The notes under the pieces are model-generated. The model was given only the letters and a program-made list of their open reading frames with translations. It was not told the DNA's origin and did not search any database. A stretch of 64,000 nucleotides of DNA, taken from Escherichia coli (lineage in GTDB: Bacteria > Pseudomonadota > Gammaproteobacteria > Enterobacterales > Enterobacteriaceae). Location: NCBI GenBank assembly GCA_021307345.1, contig CP089930.1, positions 3,596,001-3,660,000 on the forward strand, written 5' to 3'. Positions 28,606 through 39,724 of the stretch are shown piece by piece (the first letter of the stretch is position 1; each line of letters opens with the position of its first letter). The translations under genes were made by a program, and so were the position numbers.

Positions 28606-29352
28606 ATGTTGCTTAGCATAATCACCGTCGCGTTTCGTAACATCGAAGGGATAGTCAAAACGCACGCCTCGCTGGCGCATCTGGCACAGGCGGACGATAT
28701 CAGCTTCGAATGGATTGTTGTCGATGGCGGTTCCAACGACGGCACCCGTGAGTATCTGGAAAAACTCAATGGTATCTATAACCTACGCTTTGTCAGCGAG
28801 CCAGATAACGGTATCTACGACGCCATGAACAAGGGCATTGCGATGGCACAAGGCACGTTCGCGTTGTTTCTCAACTCAGGCGATATTTTTCATCAGGATG
28901 CCGCAATTTTTGTCCGTAAGTTAAAAATGCAAAAAGATAACGTGATGATCACCGGCGATGCGCTGCTGGATTTTGGCGACGGGCATAAAATTAAACGTAG
29001 CGCCAAACCGGGCTGGTATATTTATCACAGCCTGCCCGCCAGTCATCAGGCGATATTTTTCCCGGTATCCGGTTTGAAAAAATGGCGTTATGACCTGGAA
29101 TATAAAGTTTCTTCCGATTATGCGTTGGCGGCCAAAATGTATAAGGCCGGTTATGCATTTAAAAAACTCAATGGCCTGGTGTCTGAATTTTCTATGGGTG
29201 GGGTATCTACCACCAATAATATGGAATTGTGTGCAGACGCGAAAAAAGTCCAACGGCAAATATTACATGTGCCTGGCTTCTGGGCAGAATTATCCTGGCA
29301 TTTACGCCAACGTACTACCTCAAAGACGAAAGCCTTATATAACAAAAGCTGA
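28606..29352 (+). CDS. wcaE: WcaE, colanic acid glycosyltransferase (GT2)
   Basis: GT2 transferase of 248 residues. The N-terminus [38 protein letters not shown] and LFLNSGDIF are the standard GT2 motifs of this subfamily. The gene at 59050 in the O-antigen cluster belongs to the same subfamily (same EPDxGIYDAxNKGI block). WcaE is assigned to a fucosyl step in published colanic pathway work. Confidence 0.94.
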   Translation: MLLSIITVAFRNIEGIVKTHASLAHLAQADDISFEWIVVDGGSNDGTREYLEKLNGIYNLRFVSEPDNGIYDAMNKGIAMAQGTFALFLNSGDIFHQDAAIFVRKLKMQKDNVMITGDALLDFGDGHKIKRSAKPGWYIYHSLPASHQAIFFPVSGLKKWRYDLEYKVSSDYALAAKMYKAGYAFKKLNGLVSEFSMGGVSTTNNMELCADAKKVQRQILHVPGFWAELSWHLRQRTTSKTKALYNKS

Positions 29353-29367
29353 ATATAAGGGAAAACG

Positions 29368-29916
29368 ATGCAAGATTTAAGTGGTTTCTCGGTGCCGAAA
29401 GGGTTCCGGGGCGGCAACGCTATTAAAGTGCAATTGTGGTGGGCAGTACAGGCAACAATATTTGCCTGGTCGCCACAAGTATTGTATCGCTGGCGGGCTT
29501 TTTTATTACGTTTATTCGGCGCAAAAATAGGAAAAAACGTAGTTATTCGTCCGTCAGTAAAAATTACCTATCCGTGGAAATTAACCTTAGGTGATTACGC
29601 GTGGGTCGGCGATGAGGTCAATTTATATACCCTCGGTGAAATAACCATTGGCGCAAATTCGGTGATATCGCAAAAAAGTTATTTATGCACCGGTAGCCAC
29701 GACCATGCAAGTCAACATTTCACCATTAACGCCACACCTATTGTGATTGGCGAGAAATGCTGGCTGGCAACCGATGTCTTTGTTGCCCCTGGCGTCACGA
29801 TCGGCAACGGCACCGTCGTGGGTGCGCGAAGCAGTGTTTTTAAATCGCTTCCGGCAAATGCCATTTGCCGGGGGAATCCCGCAGTGGTGATACGCGAACG
29901 CGTTGAAACTGAATAA
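29368..29916 (+). CDS. wcaF: WcaF, colanic acid acetyltransferase
   Basis: A 182-residue hexapeptide-repeat acetyltransferase of the NodL/LacA type. Repeats run from about residue 55 to 165 (IGKNVVIRPSVKITYPW to GVTIGNGTVVGARSSVF), with the catalytic His in CTGSHDHAS. It O-acetylates a fucose of the colanic unit according to published work. gmd follows after 26 bases. Confidence 0.94.
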   Translation: MQDLSGFSVPKGFRGGNAIKVQLWWAVQATIFAWSPQVLYRWRAFLLRLFGAKIGKNVVIRPSVKITYPWKLTLGDYAWVGDEVNLYTLGEITIGANSVISQKSYLCTGSHDHASQHFTINATPIVIGEKCWLATDVFVAPGVTIGNGTVVGARSSVFKSLPANAICRGNPAVVIRERVETE

Positions 29917-29942
29917 ATTCAAAAAATACAGAGGAATAAGAC

Positions 29943-31064
29943 ATGTCAAAAGTCGCTCTCATCACCGGTGTAACCGGACAGGATGGTTCTTACCTGGCAG
30001 AATTGCTGCTGGAGAAAGGTTACGAAGTGCATGGCATTAAGCGTCGTGCATCGTCATTCAACACCGAGCGCGTGGATCATATTTATCAGGATCCACACAC
30101 CTGCAACCCGAAATTCCATCTGCATTATGGCGACCTGAGTGATACTTCCAACCTGACGCGTATTTTGCGTGAAGTGCAGCCGGACGAAGTATACAACCTG
30201 GGTGCGATGAGCCACGTTGCGGTTTCTTTTGAATCCCCTGAATACACCGCTGACGTTGATGCGATGGGCACGCTGCGTCTGCTGGAGGCGATCCGTTTTC
30301 TCGGTCTGGAAAAGAAAACCCGTTTTTATCAGGCTTCCACTTCTGAACTTTACGGTCTGGTGCAGGAAATCCCGCAGAAAGAGACCACGCCGTTCTACCC
30401 GCGCTCTCCGTATGCCGTCGCCAAATTGTACGCCTACTGGATCACCGTTAACTACCGTGAATCCTACGGCATGTACGCCTGCAACGGCATTCTGTTTAAC
30501 CATGAATCTCCGCGCCGTGGCGAAACCTTCGTCACCCGCAAAATCACCCGCGCAATCGCCAACATCGCCCAGGGGCTGGAGTCGTGCTTGTACCTCGGCA
30601 ATATGGATTCCCTGCGTGACTGGGGCCATGCCAAAGACTACGTAAAAATGCAGTGGATGATGCTGCAACAGGAACAACCGGAAGATTTCGTTATCGCTAC
30701 CGGCGTTCAGTACTCCGTGCGCCAGTTCGTGGAAATGGCGGCGGCACAACTGGGCATCAAACTGCGCTTTGAAGGTACGGGCGTTGAAGAGAAGGGCATT
30801 GTGGTTTCCGTCACCGGGCATGACGCGCCGGGCGTTAAACCGGGCGATGTGATTATCGCCGTTGACCCGCGTTACTTCCGTCCTGCTGAAGTAGAGACGC
30901 TGCTCGGCGACCCGACCAAAGCGCACGAAAAGCTGGGCTGGAAACCAGAAATCACCCTCAGAGAGATGGTGTCTGAAATGGTGGCTAATGACCTCGAAGC
31001 GGCGAAAAAACACTCTCTGCTGAAATCTCACGGCTACGACGTGGCGATTGCGCTGGAGTCATAA
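29943..31064 (+). CDS. gmd: GDP-mannose 4,6-dehydratase (colanic copy)
   Basis: First step of GDP-L-fucose synthesis: GDP-D-mannose to GDP-4-keto-6-deoxymannose. It is an extended SDR of 373 residues. The NADP-binding motif GVTGQDG has Gly9, Gly12 and Gly15. Catalytic Ser/Thr lie in [10 protein letters not shown] and the YxxxK pair in [10 protein letters not shown]. Codon use is typical of E. coli, unlike the diverged second copy at 55084, which has the same length and mostly identical protein sequence. Confidence 0.97.
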   Translation: MSKVALITGVTGQDGSYLAELLLEKGYEVHGIKRRASSFNTERVDHIYQDPHTCNPKFHLHYGDLSDTSNLTRILREVQPDEVYNLGAMSHVAVSFESPEYTADVDAMGTLRLLEAIRFLGLEKKTRFYQASTSELYGLVQEIPQKETTPFYPRSPYAVAKLYAYWITVNYRESYGMYACNGILFNHESPRRGETFVTRKITRAIANIAQGLESCLYLGNMDSLRDWGHAKDYVKMQWMMLQQEQPEDFVIATGVQYSVRQFVEMAAAQLGIKLRFEGTGVEEKGIVVSVTGHDAPGVKPGDVIIAVDPRYFRPAEVETLLGDPTKAHEKLGWKPEITLREMVSEMVANDLEAAKKHSLLKSHGYDVAIALES

Positions 31065-31066
31065 GC

Positions 31067-32032
31067 ATGAGTAAACAACGCATTTTTATCGCTGGCCATC
31101 GCGGGATGGTCGGTTCCGCCATCAGGCGGCAGCTCGAACAGCGCGGTGATGTGGAGCTGGTATTACGCACCCGCGACGAACTGAACCTGCTGGACAGCCG
31201 CGCGGTGCATGATTTCTTTGCCAGCGAACGTATTGACCAGGTCTATCTGGCGGCGGCGAAAGTGGGCGGCATTGTTGCCAACAACACCTATCCGGCGGAT
31301 TTCATCTACCAGAACATGATGATTGAGAGCAACATCATTCACGCCGCGCATCAGAACGACGTGAACAAACTGCTGTTTCTCGGATCGTCCTGTATCTACC
31401 CGAAACTGGCAAAACAGCCGATGGCAGAAAGCGAGTTATTGCAGGGTTCGCTGGAGCCGACCAACGAGCCTTATGCCATTGCCAAAATCGCCGGGATCAA
31501 ACTGTGCGAATCTTACAACCGCCAGTACGGACGCGATTACCGCTCAGTCATGCCGACCAACCTGTACGGGCCGCATGACAACTTCCATCTAAGTAATTCG
31601 CATGTGATCCCTGCATTGCTGCGTCGCTTCCACGAGGCGACGGCACAGAATGCACCGGACGTGGTGGTGTGGGGCAGCGGTACACCGATGCGAGAATTTC
31701 TGCACGTCGATGATATGGCGGCGGCGAGCATTCATGTCATGGAGCTGGCGCACGAAGTCTGGCTGGAAAACACCCAGCCGATGCTGTCGCACATTAACGT
31801 CGGCACGGGCGTTGACTGCACTATCCGCGAGCTGGCGCAAACCATCGCCAAAGTGGTGGGTTACAAAGGTCGGGTGGTTTTTGATGCCAGCAAACCGGAC
31901 GGTACGCCGCGCAAACTGCTGGATGTGACGCGCCTGCATCAGCTTGGCTGGTATCACGAAATCTCACTGGAAGCGGGGCTTGCCAGCACTTACCAGTGGT
32001 TCCTTGAGAATCAAGACCGCTTTCGGGGGTAA
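31067..32032 (+). CDS. fcl: GDP-L-fucose synthase (colanic copy)
   Basis: Bifunctional epimerase-reductase of 321 residues that turns GDP-4-keto-6-deoxymannose into GDP-L-fucose with NADPH. The dinucleotide motif is GHRGMVGSA. The active site has Ser in LGSSCIYP and the Tyr-Lys pair in [10 protein letters not shown]. It starts 2 bases after gmd and its stop overlaps the gmm start (TAATG). A paralogue lies at 56209. Confidence 0.97.
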   Translation: MSKQRIFIAGHRGMVGSAIRRQLEQRGDVELVLRTRDELNLLDSRAVHDFFASERIDQVYLAAAKVGGIVANNTYPADFIYQNMMIESNIIHAAHQNDVNKLLFLGSSCIYPKLAKQPMAESELLQGSLEPTNEPYAIAKIAGIKLCESYNRQYGRDYRSVMPTNLYGPHDNFHLSNSHVIPALLRRFHEATAQNAPDVVVWGSGTPMREFLHVDDMAAASIHVMELAHEVWLENTQPMLSHINVGTGVDCTIRELAQTIAKVVGYKGRVVFDASKPDGTPRKLLDVTRLHQLGWYHEISLEAGLASTYQWFLENQDRFRG

Positions 32033-32514
32033 TGATGTTTTTACGTCAGGAAGACTTTGCCACGGTAGTGCGCTCCACTCCGCTTGTCTCTCTCGACTTT
32101 ATTGTCGAGAACAGTCGCGGCGAGTTTCTGCTTGGCAAAAGAACCAACCGCCCGGCGCAGGGTTACTGGTTTGTGCCGGGAGGGCGCGTGCAGAAAGACG
32201 AAACGCTGGAAGCCGCATTTGAGCGGCTGACGATGGCGGAACTGGGGCTGCGTCTGCCGATAACAGCAGGCCAGTTTTACGGCATCTGGCAGCACTTTTA
32301 TGACGATAACTTCTCTGGCACGGATTTCACCACTCACTATGTGGTGCTCGGTTTTCGCTTCAGGGTAGCGGAAGAAGAGCTGTTACTGCCGGATGAGCAG
32401 CATGACGATTACCGCTGGTTGACGCCGGATGCGCTGCTCGCCAGTGACAATGTTCACGCTAACAGCCGCGCCTATTTTCTCGCTGAGAAGCGTACCGGAG
32501 TACCCGGATTATGA
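32032..32514 (+). CDS. gmm: GDP-mannose mannosyl hydrolase (Nudix, colanic copy)
   Basis: Nudix-family hydrolase of 160 residues that splits GDP-mannose to GDP and mannose, thought to balance the GDP-mannose pool. Two adjacent ATG codons (32032 and 32035) are possible starts; the second gives the usual 159 residues. The Nudix box is [18 protein letters not shown] followed by MAELG: the usual RE of REVxEE is RL, the variant typical of this subfamily, which hydrolyses at carbon rather than phosphorus. It overlaps wcaI by 4 bases (ATGA). Confidence 0.95.
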   Translation: MMFLRQEDFATVVRSTPLVSLDFIVENSRGEFLLGKRTNRPAQGYWFVPGGRVQKDETLEAAFERLTMAELGLRLPITAGQFYGIWQHFYDDNFSGTDFTTHYVVLGFRFRVAEEELLLPDEQHDDYRWLTPDALLASDNVHANSRAYFLAEKRTGVPGL

Positions 32515-33734
32515 AAATACTGGTCTACGGCATTAACTACTCGCCGGAGTTAACCGGTATCGGCAAATACACCGGCGAGATGGTGGAATGGCTGGCGGCG
32601 CAAGGTCATGAGGTGCGGGTCATTACCGCACCGCCTTACTACCCGCAGTGGCAGGTGGGGGAGAACTATTCTGCCTGGCGTTACAAACGAGAAGAGGGCG
32701 TGGCTACGGTGTGGCGCTGCCCGCTGTATGTGCCAAAACAGCCGAGCACCCTGAAACGCTTGTTGCATCTCGGCAGTTTTGCCGCCAGCAGTTTCTTTCC
32801 GCTGATGGCGCAACGTCGCTGGAAGCCGGAGCGCATTATCGGCGTAGTGCCAACGCTGTTTTGCACGCCGGGAATGCGTCTGCTGGCGAAACTCTCTGGC
32901 GCGCGTACCGTGCTGCATATTCAGGATTACGAAGTGGACGCCATGCTGGGGCTGGGCCTTGCCGGAAAAGGCAAAGGCGGCAAAGTGGCACAGCTGGCGA
33001 CGGCGTTCGAACGTAGCGGACTGCATAACGTCGATAACGTCTCCACGATTTCGCGTTCGATGATGAATAAAGCTGTCGAAAAAGGCGTGGCGGCGGAAAA
33101 GGTCATCTTCTTCCCCAACTGGTCGGAAATCGCCCGTTTTCAACATGTCGCAGAGGCTGATGTTGATGCCCTTCGTAACCAACTTGACCTGCCGGATAAC
33201 AAAAAAATCATTCTTTACTCCGGCAATATTGGTGAAAAGCAGGGGCTGGAAAACGTTATTGAAGCTGCCGATCGCCTGCGCGATGAACCGCTGATTTTTG
33301 CCATTGTCGGGCAGGGCGGCGGCAAAGCGCGGCTGGAAAAAATGGCGCAGCAGCGTGGGCTGCGAAACATGCAATTCTTCCCGCTGCAATCGTATGACGC
33401 TTTACCCGCACTGCTGAAGATGGGCGATTGCCATCTGGTGGTGCAAAAACGCGGCGCGGCAGATGCCGTATTGCCGTCGAAACTGACCAATATTCTGGCG
33501 GTAGGTGGTAACGCGGTGATTACCGCAGAAGCCCATACAGAACTGGGGCAGCTTTGCGAAACCTTCCCAGGAATTGCGGTTTGCGTAGAACCGGAATCGG
33601 TCGAGGCGCTGGTGACGGGGATTTGTCAGGCGCTCCTGCTGCCCAAACACAACACGGTGGCACGTGAATATGCCGAACGCACGCTCGATAAAGAGAACGT
33701 GTTACGTCAATTTATAAATGATATTCGGGGATAA
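32511..33734 (+). CDS. wcaI: WcaI, colanic acid fucosyltransferase (GT4)
   Basis: A 407-residue GT-B fold transferase. The N-terminus ([22 protein letters not shown]) and the C-terminal donor half ([17 protein letters not shown] and [20 protein letters not shown]) are typical GT4. Published pathway work places WcaI second, adding fucose to the lipid-linked glucose made by WcaJ. It lies between gmm and manC, a position with no counterpart in the O-antigen copy of the GDP-fucose genes. Confidence 0.94.
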   Translation: MKILVYGINYSPELTGIGKYTGEMVEWLAAQGHEVRVITAPPYYPQWQVGENYSAWRYKREEGVATVWRCPLYVPKQPSTLKRLLHLGSFAASSFFPLMAQRRWKPERIIGVVPTLFCTPGMRLLAKLSGARTVLHIQDYEVDAMLGLGLAGKGKGGKVAQLATAFERSGLHNVDNVSTISRSMMNKAVEKGVAAEKVIFFPNWSEIARFQHVAEADVDALRNQLDLPDNKKIILYSGNIGEKQGLENVIEAADRLRDEPLIFAIVGQGGGKARLEKMAQQRGLRNMQFFPLQSYDALPALLKMGDCHLVVQKRGAADAVLPSKLTNILAVGGNAVITAEAHTELGQLCETFPGIAVCVEPESVEALVTGICQALLLPKHNTVAREYAERTLDKENVLRQFINDIRG

Positions 33735-33736
33735 TT

Positions 33737-35173
33737 ATGGCGCAGTCGAAACTCTATCCAGTCGTGATGGCAGGTGGCTCAGGTAGCCGCTTATGGCCGC
33801 TTTCCCGCGTACTTTATCCCAAGCAGTTTTTATGCCTGAAAGGCGATCTCACCATGCTGCAAACCACCATCTGCCGCCTGAACGGCGTGGAGTGCGAAAG
33901 CCCGGTGGTGATTTGCAATGAGCAGCACCGCTTTATTGTTGCGGAACAGCTGCGTCAACTGAACAAACTTACCGAGAACATTATTCTCGAACCGGCAGGG
34001 CGTAACACTGCACCTGCCATTGCGCTAGCGGCGCTGGCGGCAAAACGTCATAGCCCGGAGAGCGACCCGTTAATGCTGGTATTGGCGGCGGATCATGTGA
34101 TTGCCGATGAAGACGCGTTCCGCGCCGCCGTGCGTAACGCCATGCCGTATGCTGAAGCAGGCAAACTGGTGACCTTCGGCATTGTGCCGGATCTACCTGA
34201 AACCGGATATGGCTATATTCGTCGCGGTGAAGTATCGGCGGGTGAGCAGGATACGGTGGCCTTTGAAGTGGCGCAGTTTGTCGAAAAACCGAATCTGGAA
34301 ACCGCGCAGGCCTATGTGGCAAGCGGCGAATATTACTGGAACAGCGGCATGTTCCTGTTCCGCGCCGGACGCTATCTCGAAGAACTGAAAAAATATCGCC
34401 CGGATATTCTCGATGCCTGTGAAAAAGCGATGAGCGCCGTCGATCCTGATCTCGATTTTATTCGAGTGGATGAAGAAGCGTTTCTCGCCTGCCCGGAAGA
34501 GTCGGTGGACTACGCGGTCATGGAACGCACGGCAGATGCGGTTGTGGTGCCGATGGATGCGGGCTGGAGCGACGTGGGGTCCTGGTCTTCTTTATGGGAG
34601 ATCAGCGCCCACACCGCCGAGGGCAACGTTTGCCACGGTGATGTGATTAATCACAAAACCGAAAACAGCTATGTGTATGCCGAATCTGGCCTGGTCACCA
34701 CCGTCGGGGTGAAAGATCTGGTGGTAGTGCAGACCAAAGATGCGGTGCTGATTGCCGACCGTAACGCGGTGCAGGATGTGAAAAAAGTGGTCGAGCAAAT
34801 CAAAGCCGATGGCCGCCATGAGCATCGGGTACATCGCGAAGTGTATCGCCCGTGGGGCAAATATGACTCTATCGACGCAGGCGACCGCTACCAGGTAAAA
34901 CGCATCACCGTGAAACCCGGTGAGGGCTTGTCGGTACAGATGCACCATCACCGCGCGGAACACTGGGTGGTTGTCGCGGGAACGGCAAAAGTCACCATTG
35001 ACGGTGATATCAAACTGCTTGGCGAAAACGAGTCTATTTATATTCCGCTGGGGGCGACGCACTGCCTGGAAAACCCGGGGAAAATTCCGCTCGATTTAAT
35101 TGAAGTGCGCTCCGGCTCTTATCTCGAAGAGGATGATGTGGTGCGCTTTGCGGATCGCTACGGACGGGTGTAA
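33737..35173 (+). CDS. manC: Mannose-1-phosphate guanylyltransferase (colanic copy, CpsB)
   Basis: A 478-residue enzyme that makes GDP-mannose from mannose-1-phosphate and GTP. The N-terminal nucleotidyltransferase has [20 protein letters not shown] and FVEKP; the C-terminal cupin half ([22 protein letters not shown]) is of the phosphomannose isomerase type. A BIME follows and separates it from manB. A diverged paralogue lies at 57644. Confidence 0.97.
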   Translation: MAQSKLYPVVMAGGSGSRLWPLSRVLYPKQFLCLKGDLTMLQTTICRLNGVECESPVVICNEQHRFIVAEQLRQLNKLTENIILEPAGRNTAPAIALAALAAKRHSPESDPLMLVLAADHVIADEDAFRAAVRNAMPYAEAGKLVTFGIVPDLPETGYGYIRRGEVSAGEQDTVAFEVAQFVEKPNLETAQAYVASGEYYWNSGMFLFRAGRYLEELKKYRPDILDACEKAMSAVDPDLDFIRVDEEAFLACPEESVDYAVMERTADAVVVPMDAGWSDVGSWSSLWEISAHTAEGNVCHGDVINHKTENSYVYAESGLVTTVGVKDLVVVQTKDAVLIADRNAVQDVKKVVEQIKADGRHEHRVHREVYRPWGKYDSIDAGDRYQVKRITVKPGEGLSVQMHHHRAEHWVVVAGTAKVTIDGDIKLLGENESIYIPLGATHCLENPGKIPLDLIEVRSGSYLEEDDVVRFADRYGRV

Positions 35174-35239
35174 ACGTCTTATCCGACCTACGGTTCGGAT
35201 TTGTAGGCCTGATAAGACGCGGCAGCGTCGCATCAGGCA
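35174..35239. repeat. REP pair (BIME) between manC and manB
   Basis: Two REP-type palindromic pieces: GTCTTATCCGACCTACGG and then TTGTAGGCCTGATAAGACGC / GCGTCGCATCAGGCAA. They lie in the 155-bp gap inside the colanic operon. Confidence 0.85.
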
Positions 35240-35328
35240 ATGAATGCCGAACCGCGATGTAAATAACGACAAAAACAAAATTGGCCGCTTCGGTCAGGGT
35301 CAACTATTGCCTGAAAAAGGGTAACGAC

Positions 35329-36699
35329 ATGAAAAAATTAACCTGCTTTAAAGCCTATGATATTCGCGGAAAATTAGGTGAAGAACTGAATGAAGATATC
35401 GCCTGGCGCATTGGTCGTGCCTATGGCGAATTTCTTAAACCGAAAACCATTGTATTAGGCGGTGATGTCCGCCTCACCAGCGAAACCTTAAAACTGGCGC
35501 TGGCAAAAGGTTTACAGGATGCGGGCGTCGATGTGCTGGATATTGGCATGTCCGGCACTGAAGAGATCTATTTCGCCACGTTCCATCTCGGCGTGGATGG
35601 CGGCATCGAAGTTACCGCCAGCCATAACCCGATGGATTACAACGGCATGAAACTGGTGCGCGAAGGGGCTCGCCCGATCAGCGGTGATACCGGACTGCGC
35701 GACGTCCAGCGTCTGGCAGAAGCCAACGACTTCCCCCCCGTCGATGAAACAAAACGTGGTCGCTATCAGCAAATTACCCTGCGTGACGCTTACGTTGATC
35801 ACCTGTTCGGTTATATCAATGTCAAAAACCTCACGCCGCTCAAGCTGGTGATCAACTCCGGGAACGGCGCAGCGGGTCCGGTGGTGGACGCTATCGAAGC
35901 CCGCTTTAAAGCCCTCGGCGCACCGGTGGAATTGATCAAAGTGCACAACACGCCGGACGGCAATTTCCCCAACGGTATTCCTAATCCTTTGCTGCCGGAA
36001 TGCCGCGACGACACCCGCAATGCGGTCATCAAACACGGCGCGGATATGGGCATTGCCTTTGATGGCGATTTTGACCGCTGTTTCCTGTTTGACGAAAAAG
36101 GGCAGTTTATTGAGGGCTACTACATTGTCGGCATGCTGGCAGAAGCGTTCCTCGAAAAAAATCCCGGCGCGAAGATCATCCACGATCCACGTCTATCCTG
36201 GAACACCGTTGATGTGGTGACTGCCGCAGGCGGCACACCGGTGATGTCGAAAACTGGACACGCCTTTATTAAAGAACGTATGCGCAAGGAAGACGCCATC
36301 TACGGCGGCGAAATGAGCGCGCACCATTACTTCCGTGATTTCGCTTACTGTGACAGCGGCATGATCCCGTGGCTGCTGGTCGCCGAACTGGTGTGTCTGA
36401 AAGGAAAAACGCTGGGCGAACTGGTGCGCGACCGGATGGCGGCATTCCCGGCAAGCGGTGAAATCAACAGCAAACTGGCGCAACCCGTTGAGGCGATTAA
36501 TCGCGTCGAACAGCATTTTAGCCGCGAGGCGCTGGCGGTGGATCGCACCGATGGCATCAGCATGACCTTTGCCGACTGGCGCTTCAACCTGCGCTCCTCC
36601 AACACCGAACCGGTGGTGCGGTTGAATGTGGAATCGCGCGGTGATGTGCCGCTGATGGAAGCGCGAACGCGAACTCTGCTGACGTTGCTGAACGAGTAA
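35329..36699 (+). CDS. manB: Phosphomannomutase (colanic copy, CpsG)
   Basis: Interconverts mannose-6-phosphate and mannose-1-phosphate for GDP-mannose synthesis. The 456-residue form starting [14 protein letters not shown] (ATG 35329) is chosen; the frame upstream runs over the REP region. The phosphoserine loop is [11 protein letters not shown] (Ser98), the metal loop is DGDFDRC and the sugar loop is [10 protein letters not shown]. The O-antigen manB at 59802 is a different subfamily with little evident similarity outside these motifs. Confidence 0.97.
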   Translation: MKKLTCFKAYDIRGKLGEELNEDIAWRIGRAYGEFLKPKTIVLGGDVRLTSETLKLALAKGLQDAGVDVLDIGMSGTEEIYFATFHLGVDGGIEVTASHNPMDYNGMKLVREGARPISGDTGLRDVQRLAEANDFPPVDETKRGRYQQITLRDAYVDHLFGYINVKNLTPLKLVINSGNGAAGPVVDAIEARFKALGAPVELIKVHNTPDGNFPNGIPNPLLPECRDDTRNAVIKHGADMGIAFDGDFDRCFLFDEKGQFIEGYYIVGMLAEAFLEKNPGAKIIHDPRLSWNTVDVVTAAGGTPVMSKTGHAFIKERMRKEDAIYGGEMSAHHYFRDFAYCDSGMIPWLLVAELVCLKGKTLGELVRDRMAAFPASGEINSKLAQPVEAINRVEQHFSREALAVDRTDGISMTFADWRFNLRSSNTEPVVRLNVESRGDVPLMEARTRTLLTLLNE

Positions 36700-36767
36700 T
36701 GTCATTACTTTCCCCCTCCCCCTGACGCTCTACTGCCTGCGGAGAGAAGAGAGCACGGAACTTTCTT

Positions 36768-36806
36768 CTCCCCTCGCCCCTTTGGGGAGAGGGCCGGGGT
36801 GAGGCG
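36768..36806. repeat. GC-rich interspersed palindrome between manB and wcaJ
   Basis: CCCTCGCCCC TTT GGGGAGAGGG followed by CCGGGGTGAGG, a hairpin-forming element of the BoxC-like kind scattered in enteric genomes. It lies within the 127-bp manB-wcaJ gap. Confidence 0.65.
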
Positions 36807-36826
36807 ACAATAGAACAGGAACAACG

Positions 36827-38221
36827 ATGACAAATCTAAAAAAGCGCGAGCGAGCGAAAACCAATGCATCGTTAATCTCTATGGTGCAACGCTTTTCAGA
36901 TATCACCATCATGTTTGCCGGACTATGGCTGGTTTGCGAAGTGAGCGGCCTGTCATTCCTCTACATGCACCTGTTGGTGGCGCTGATTACGCTGGTGGTG
37001 TTCCAGATGCTGGGTGGCATCACCGATTTTTATCGCTCATGGCGCGGTGTTCGGGCAGCGACAGAATTTGCCCTGTTGCTACAAAACTGGACCTTAAGCG
37101 TGATTTTCAGCGCCGGACTGGTGGCGTTCAACAATGATTTCGACACGCAACTGAGAATCTGGCTAGCGTGGTATACGCTGACCAGCATCGGACTGGTGGT
37201 TTGCCGTTCGTGCATTCGTATTGGTGCGGGCTGGTTGCGTAATCATGGCTATAACAAGCGGATGGTCGCAGTGGCGGGGGATTTAGCTGCCGGACAAATG
37301 TTGATGGAGAGTTTCCGTAATCAGCCGTGGTTAGGGTTTGAAGTGGTGGGCGTTTACCACGACCCGAAACCGGGCGGCGTTTCTAACGACTGGGCGGGTA
37401 ACCTGCAACAGCTGGTCGAGGATGCGAAAGCGGGCAAGATTCATAACGTCTATATCGCGATGCAGATGTGCGACGGCGCGCGAGTGAAAAAACTGGTTCA
37501 TCAACTGGCGGACACCACCTGTTCGGTGCTGCTGATCCCCGATGTTTTTACCTTCAACATTCTCCATTCCCGTATCGAAGAGATGAACGGCGTACCGGTG
37601 GTGCCGCTGTACGATACGCCGCTTTCCGGGGTAAACCGCCTGCTCAAACGTGCGGAAGATATTGTGCTGGCGACGCTTATTCTGCTGCTGATCTCCCCGG
37701 TGCTGTGCTGTATTGCGCTGGCGGTGAAACTCAGTTCACCAGGGCCGGTTATTTTCCGCCAGACTCGCTATGGCATGGATGGCAAACCGATCAAAGTGTG
37801 GAAGTTCCGTTCGATGAAAGTGATGGAGAACGACAGAGTGGTGACCCAGGCGACGCAGAACGATCCGCGCGTCACCAAAGTGGGGAACTTTCTGCGCCGC
37901 ACCTCGCTGGATGAACTGCCGCAGTTTATCAATGTGCTGACTGGGGGGATGTCGATTGTCGGTCCACGTCCGCACGCGGTGGCGCATAACGAACAGTATC
38001 GACAGCTCATTGAAGGCTACATGCTGCGCCATAAGGTGAAACCGGGCATTACCGGCTGGGCGCAGATTAACGGCTGGCGTGGCGAAACCGACACGCTGGA
38101 GAAAATGGAAAAACGCGTCGAGTTCGACCTTGAGTACATCCGCGAATGGAGCGTCTGGTTCGATATCAAAATCGTTTTCCTGACGGTATTCAAAGGTTTC
38201 GTTAACAAAGCGGCATATTGA
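36827..38221 (+). CDS. wcaJ: WcaJ, undecaprenyl-phosphate glucose phosphotransferase
   Basis: Starts each colanic repeat by moving glucose-1-phosphate from UDP-glucose to undecaprenyl phosphate. It is a polyisoprenyl-phosphate hexose-1-phosphate transferase of 464 residues: four N-terminal hydrophobic segments (about 30-140), a CoA-binding-like loop domain, a reentrant helix (LATLILLLISPVLCCIALAVKL) and the catalytic C-terminus with VWKFRSM, RRTSLDELPQFINVLTGGMSIVGPRPH and GITGWAQ. A stop one base before wzxC makes the pair coupled. Confidence 0.97.
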   Translation: MTNLKKRERAKTNASLISMVQRFSDITIMFAGLWLVCEVSGLSFLYMHLLVALITLVVFQMLGGITDFYRSWRGVRAATEFALLLQNWTLSVIFSAGLVAFNNDFDTQLRIWLAWYTLTSIGLVVCRSCIRIGAGWLRNHGYNKRMVAVAGDLAAGQMLMESFRNQPWLGFEVVGVYHDPKPGGVSNDWAGNLQQLVEDAKAGKIHNVYIAMQMCDGARVKKLVHQLADTTCSVLLIPDVFTFNILHSRIEEMNGVPVVPLYDTPLSGVNRLLKRAEDIVLATLILLLISPVLCCIALAVKLSSPGPVIFRQTRYGMDGKPIKVWKFRSMKVMENDRVVTQATQNDPRVTKVGNFLRRTSLDELPQFINVLTGGMSIVGPRPHAVAHNEQYRQLIEGYMLRHKVKPGITGWAQINGWRGETDTLEKMEKRVEFDLEYIREWSVWFDIKIVFLTVFKGFVNKAAY

Positions 38222-38222
38222 T

Positions 38223-39701
38223 ATGAGCTTACGTGAAAAAACCATCAGCGGCGCGAAGTGGTCGGCGATTGCTACGGTGATCATCATCGGCCTCGGGCTG
38301 GTACAGATGACCGTGCTGGCGCGGATTATTGACAACCACCAGTTCGGTTTGCTTACCGTGTCGCTGGTGATCATCGCGCTGGCAGATACGCTTTCTGACT
38401 TCGGTATCGCTAACTCGATTATTCAGCGAAAAGAAATCAGCCACCTGGAACTCACCACGCTGTACTGGCTGAACGTTGGGCTGGGGCTTGTGGTGTGTGT
38501 GGCGGTGTTTTTGTTGAGTGATCTCATCGGCGACGTGCTGAATAACCCGGACCTGGCACCGTTGATTAAAACATTGTCGCTGGCTTTTGTGGTGATCCCC
38601 CACGGGCAACAGTTCCGCGCGTTGATGCAGAAGGAGCTGGAGTTCAACAAAATCGGCATGATCGAAACCAGCGCGGTGCTGGCGGGCTTTACTTTTACGG
38701 TGGTTAGCGCCCATTTCTGGCCGCTGGCGATGACCGCGATCCTCGGTTATCTGGTCAATAGTGCAGTAAGAACGCTGCTGTTTGGCTACTTTGGTCGAAA
38801 AATTTATCGCCCCGGTCTGCATTTCTCGCTGGCGTCGGTGGCACCGAACTTACGCTTTGGTGCCTGGCTGACGGCGGACAGCATCATCAACTATCTCAAC
38901 ACCAACCTTTCAACGCTGGTGCTGGCGCGTATTCTCGGCGCGGGCGTGGCAGGGGGATACAACCTGGCGTACAACGTGGCAGTTGTGCCGCCGATGAAGC
39001 TGAACCCAATCATCACCCGCGTGTTGTTTCCAGCGTTTGCCAAAATTCAGGACGATACCGAAAAGCTGCGTGTGAACTTCTACAAGCTGCTGTCGGTGGT
39101 GGGGATTATCAACTTCCCGGCGCTGCTGGGGCTGATGGTAGTGTCGAATAATTTTGTGCCGCTGGTCTTTGGCGAGAAGTGGAACAGCATTATTCCGGTG
39201 CTGCAATTGCTGTGTGTGGTGGGGCTGCTGCGTTCGGTGGGTAACCCGATTGGCTCGCTGCTGATGGCGAAAGCGCGGGTCGATATTAGCTTTAAATTCA
39301 ACGTATTCAAAACTTTTCTGTTTATTCCGGCGATTGTTATCGGTGGGCAGATGGCGGGCGCGATCGGCGTCACGCTCGGCTTCCTGCTGGTGCAGATTAT
39401 CAACACCATTCTGAGCTACTTCGTGATGATTAAACCGGTGCTCGGTTCCAGTTATCGCCAGTACATCCTGAGTTTGTGGCTACCGTTTTATCTCTCGCTG
39501 CCGACGCTGGTGGTCAGTTATGCACTGGGCATTGTACTGAAAGGGCAACTGGCGCTGGGGATGCTGCTGGCGGTGCAAATAGCCGCAGGCGTGCTGGCGT
39601 TTGTGGTGATGATTGTGCTGTCGCGCCATCCGCTGGTGGTGGAAGTGAAACGCCAGTTTTGTCGCAGCGAAAAAATGAAAATGCTTCTACGGGCGGGGTG
39701 A
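38223..39701 (+). CDS. wzxC: WzxC, colanic acid lipid-linked unit flippase
   Basis: A 492-residue MOP-superfamily transporter with about 12-14 hydrophobic helices across its length. The N-terminus is MSLREKTISGAKWSAIATV. It moves undecaprenyl-linked colanic units across the inner membrane for WcaD to polymerise. It has little resemblance to the 415-residue Wzx at 48697, as expected for flippases of different polysaccharides. Confidence 0.96.
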   Translation: MSLREKTISGAKWSAIATVIIIGLGLVQMTVLARIIDNHQFGLLTVSLVIIALADTLSDFGIANSIIQRKEISHLELTTLYWLNVGLGLVVCVAVFLLSDLIGDVLNNPDLAPLIKTLSLAFVVIPHGQQFRALMQKELEFNKIGMIETSAVLAGFTFTVVSAHFWPLAMTAILGYLVNSAVRTLLFGYFGRKIYRPGLHFSLASVAPNLRFGAWLTADSIINYLNTNLSTLVLARILGAGVAGGYNLAYNVAVVPPMKLNPIITRVLFPAFAKIQDDTEKLRVNFYKLLSVVGIINFPALLGLMVVSNNFVPLVFGEKWNSIIPVLQLLCVVGLLRSVGNPIGSLLMAKARVDISFKFNVFKTFLFIPAIVIGGQMAGAIGVTLGFLLVQIINTILSYFVMIKPVLGSSYRQYILSLWLPFYLSLPTLVVSYALGIVLKGQLALGMLLAVQIAAGVLAFVVMIVLSRHPLVVEVKRQFCRSEKMKMLLRAG

Positions 39702-39724
39702 AGTGTTGTTTTCGGTTCCGGCAA

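Noticed and set aside
30054-31031. 325-residue open frame on the minus strand across gmd
   Set aside because: Antisense to gmd with Phe/His/Arg-rich composition typical of shadow frames. The second gmd does not keep an equally long antisense frame.
32550-33389. 279-residue open frame on the minus strand across wcaI
   Set aside because: Shadow of the wcaI reading frame; composition is unlike a real protein.
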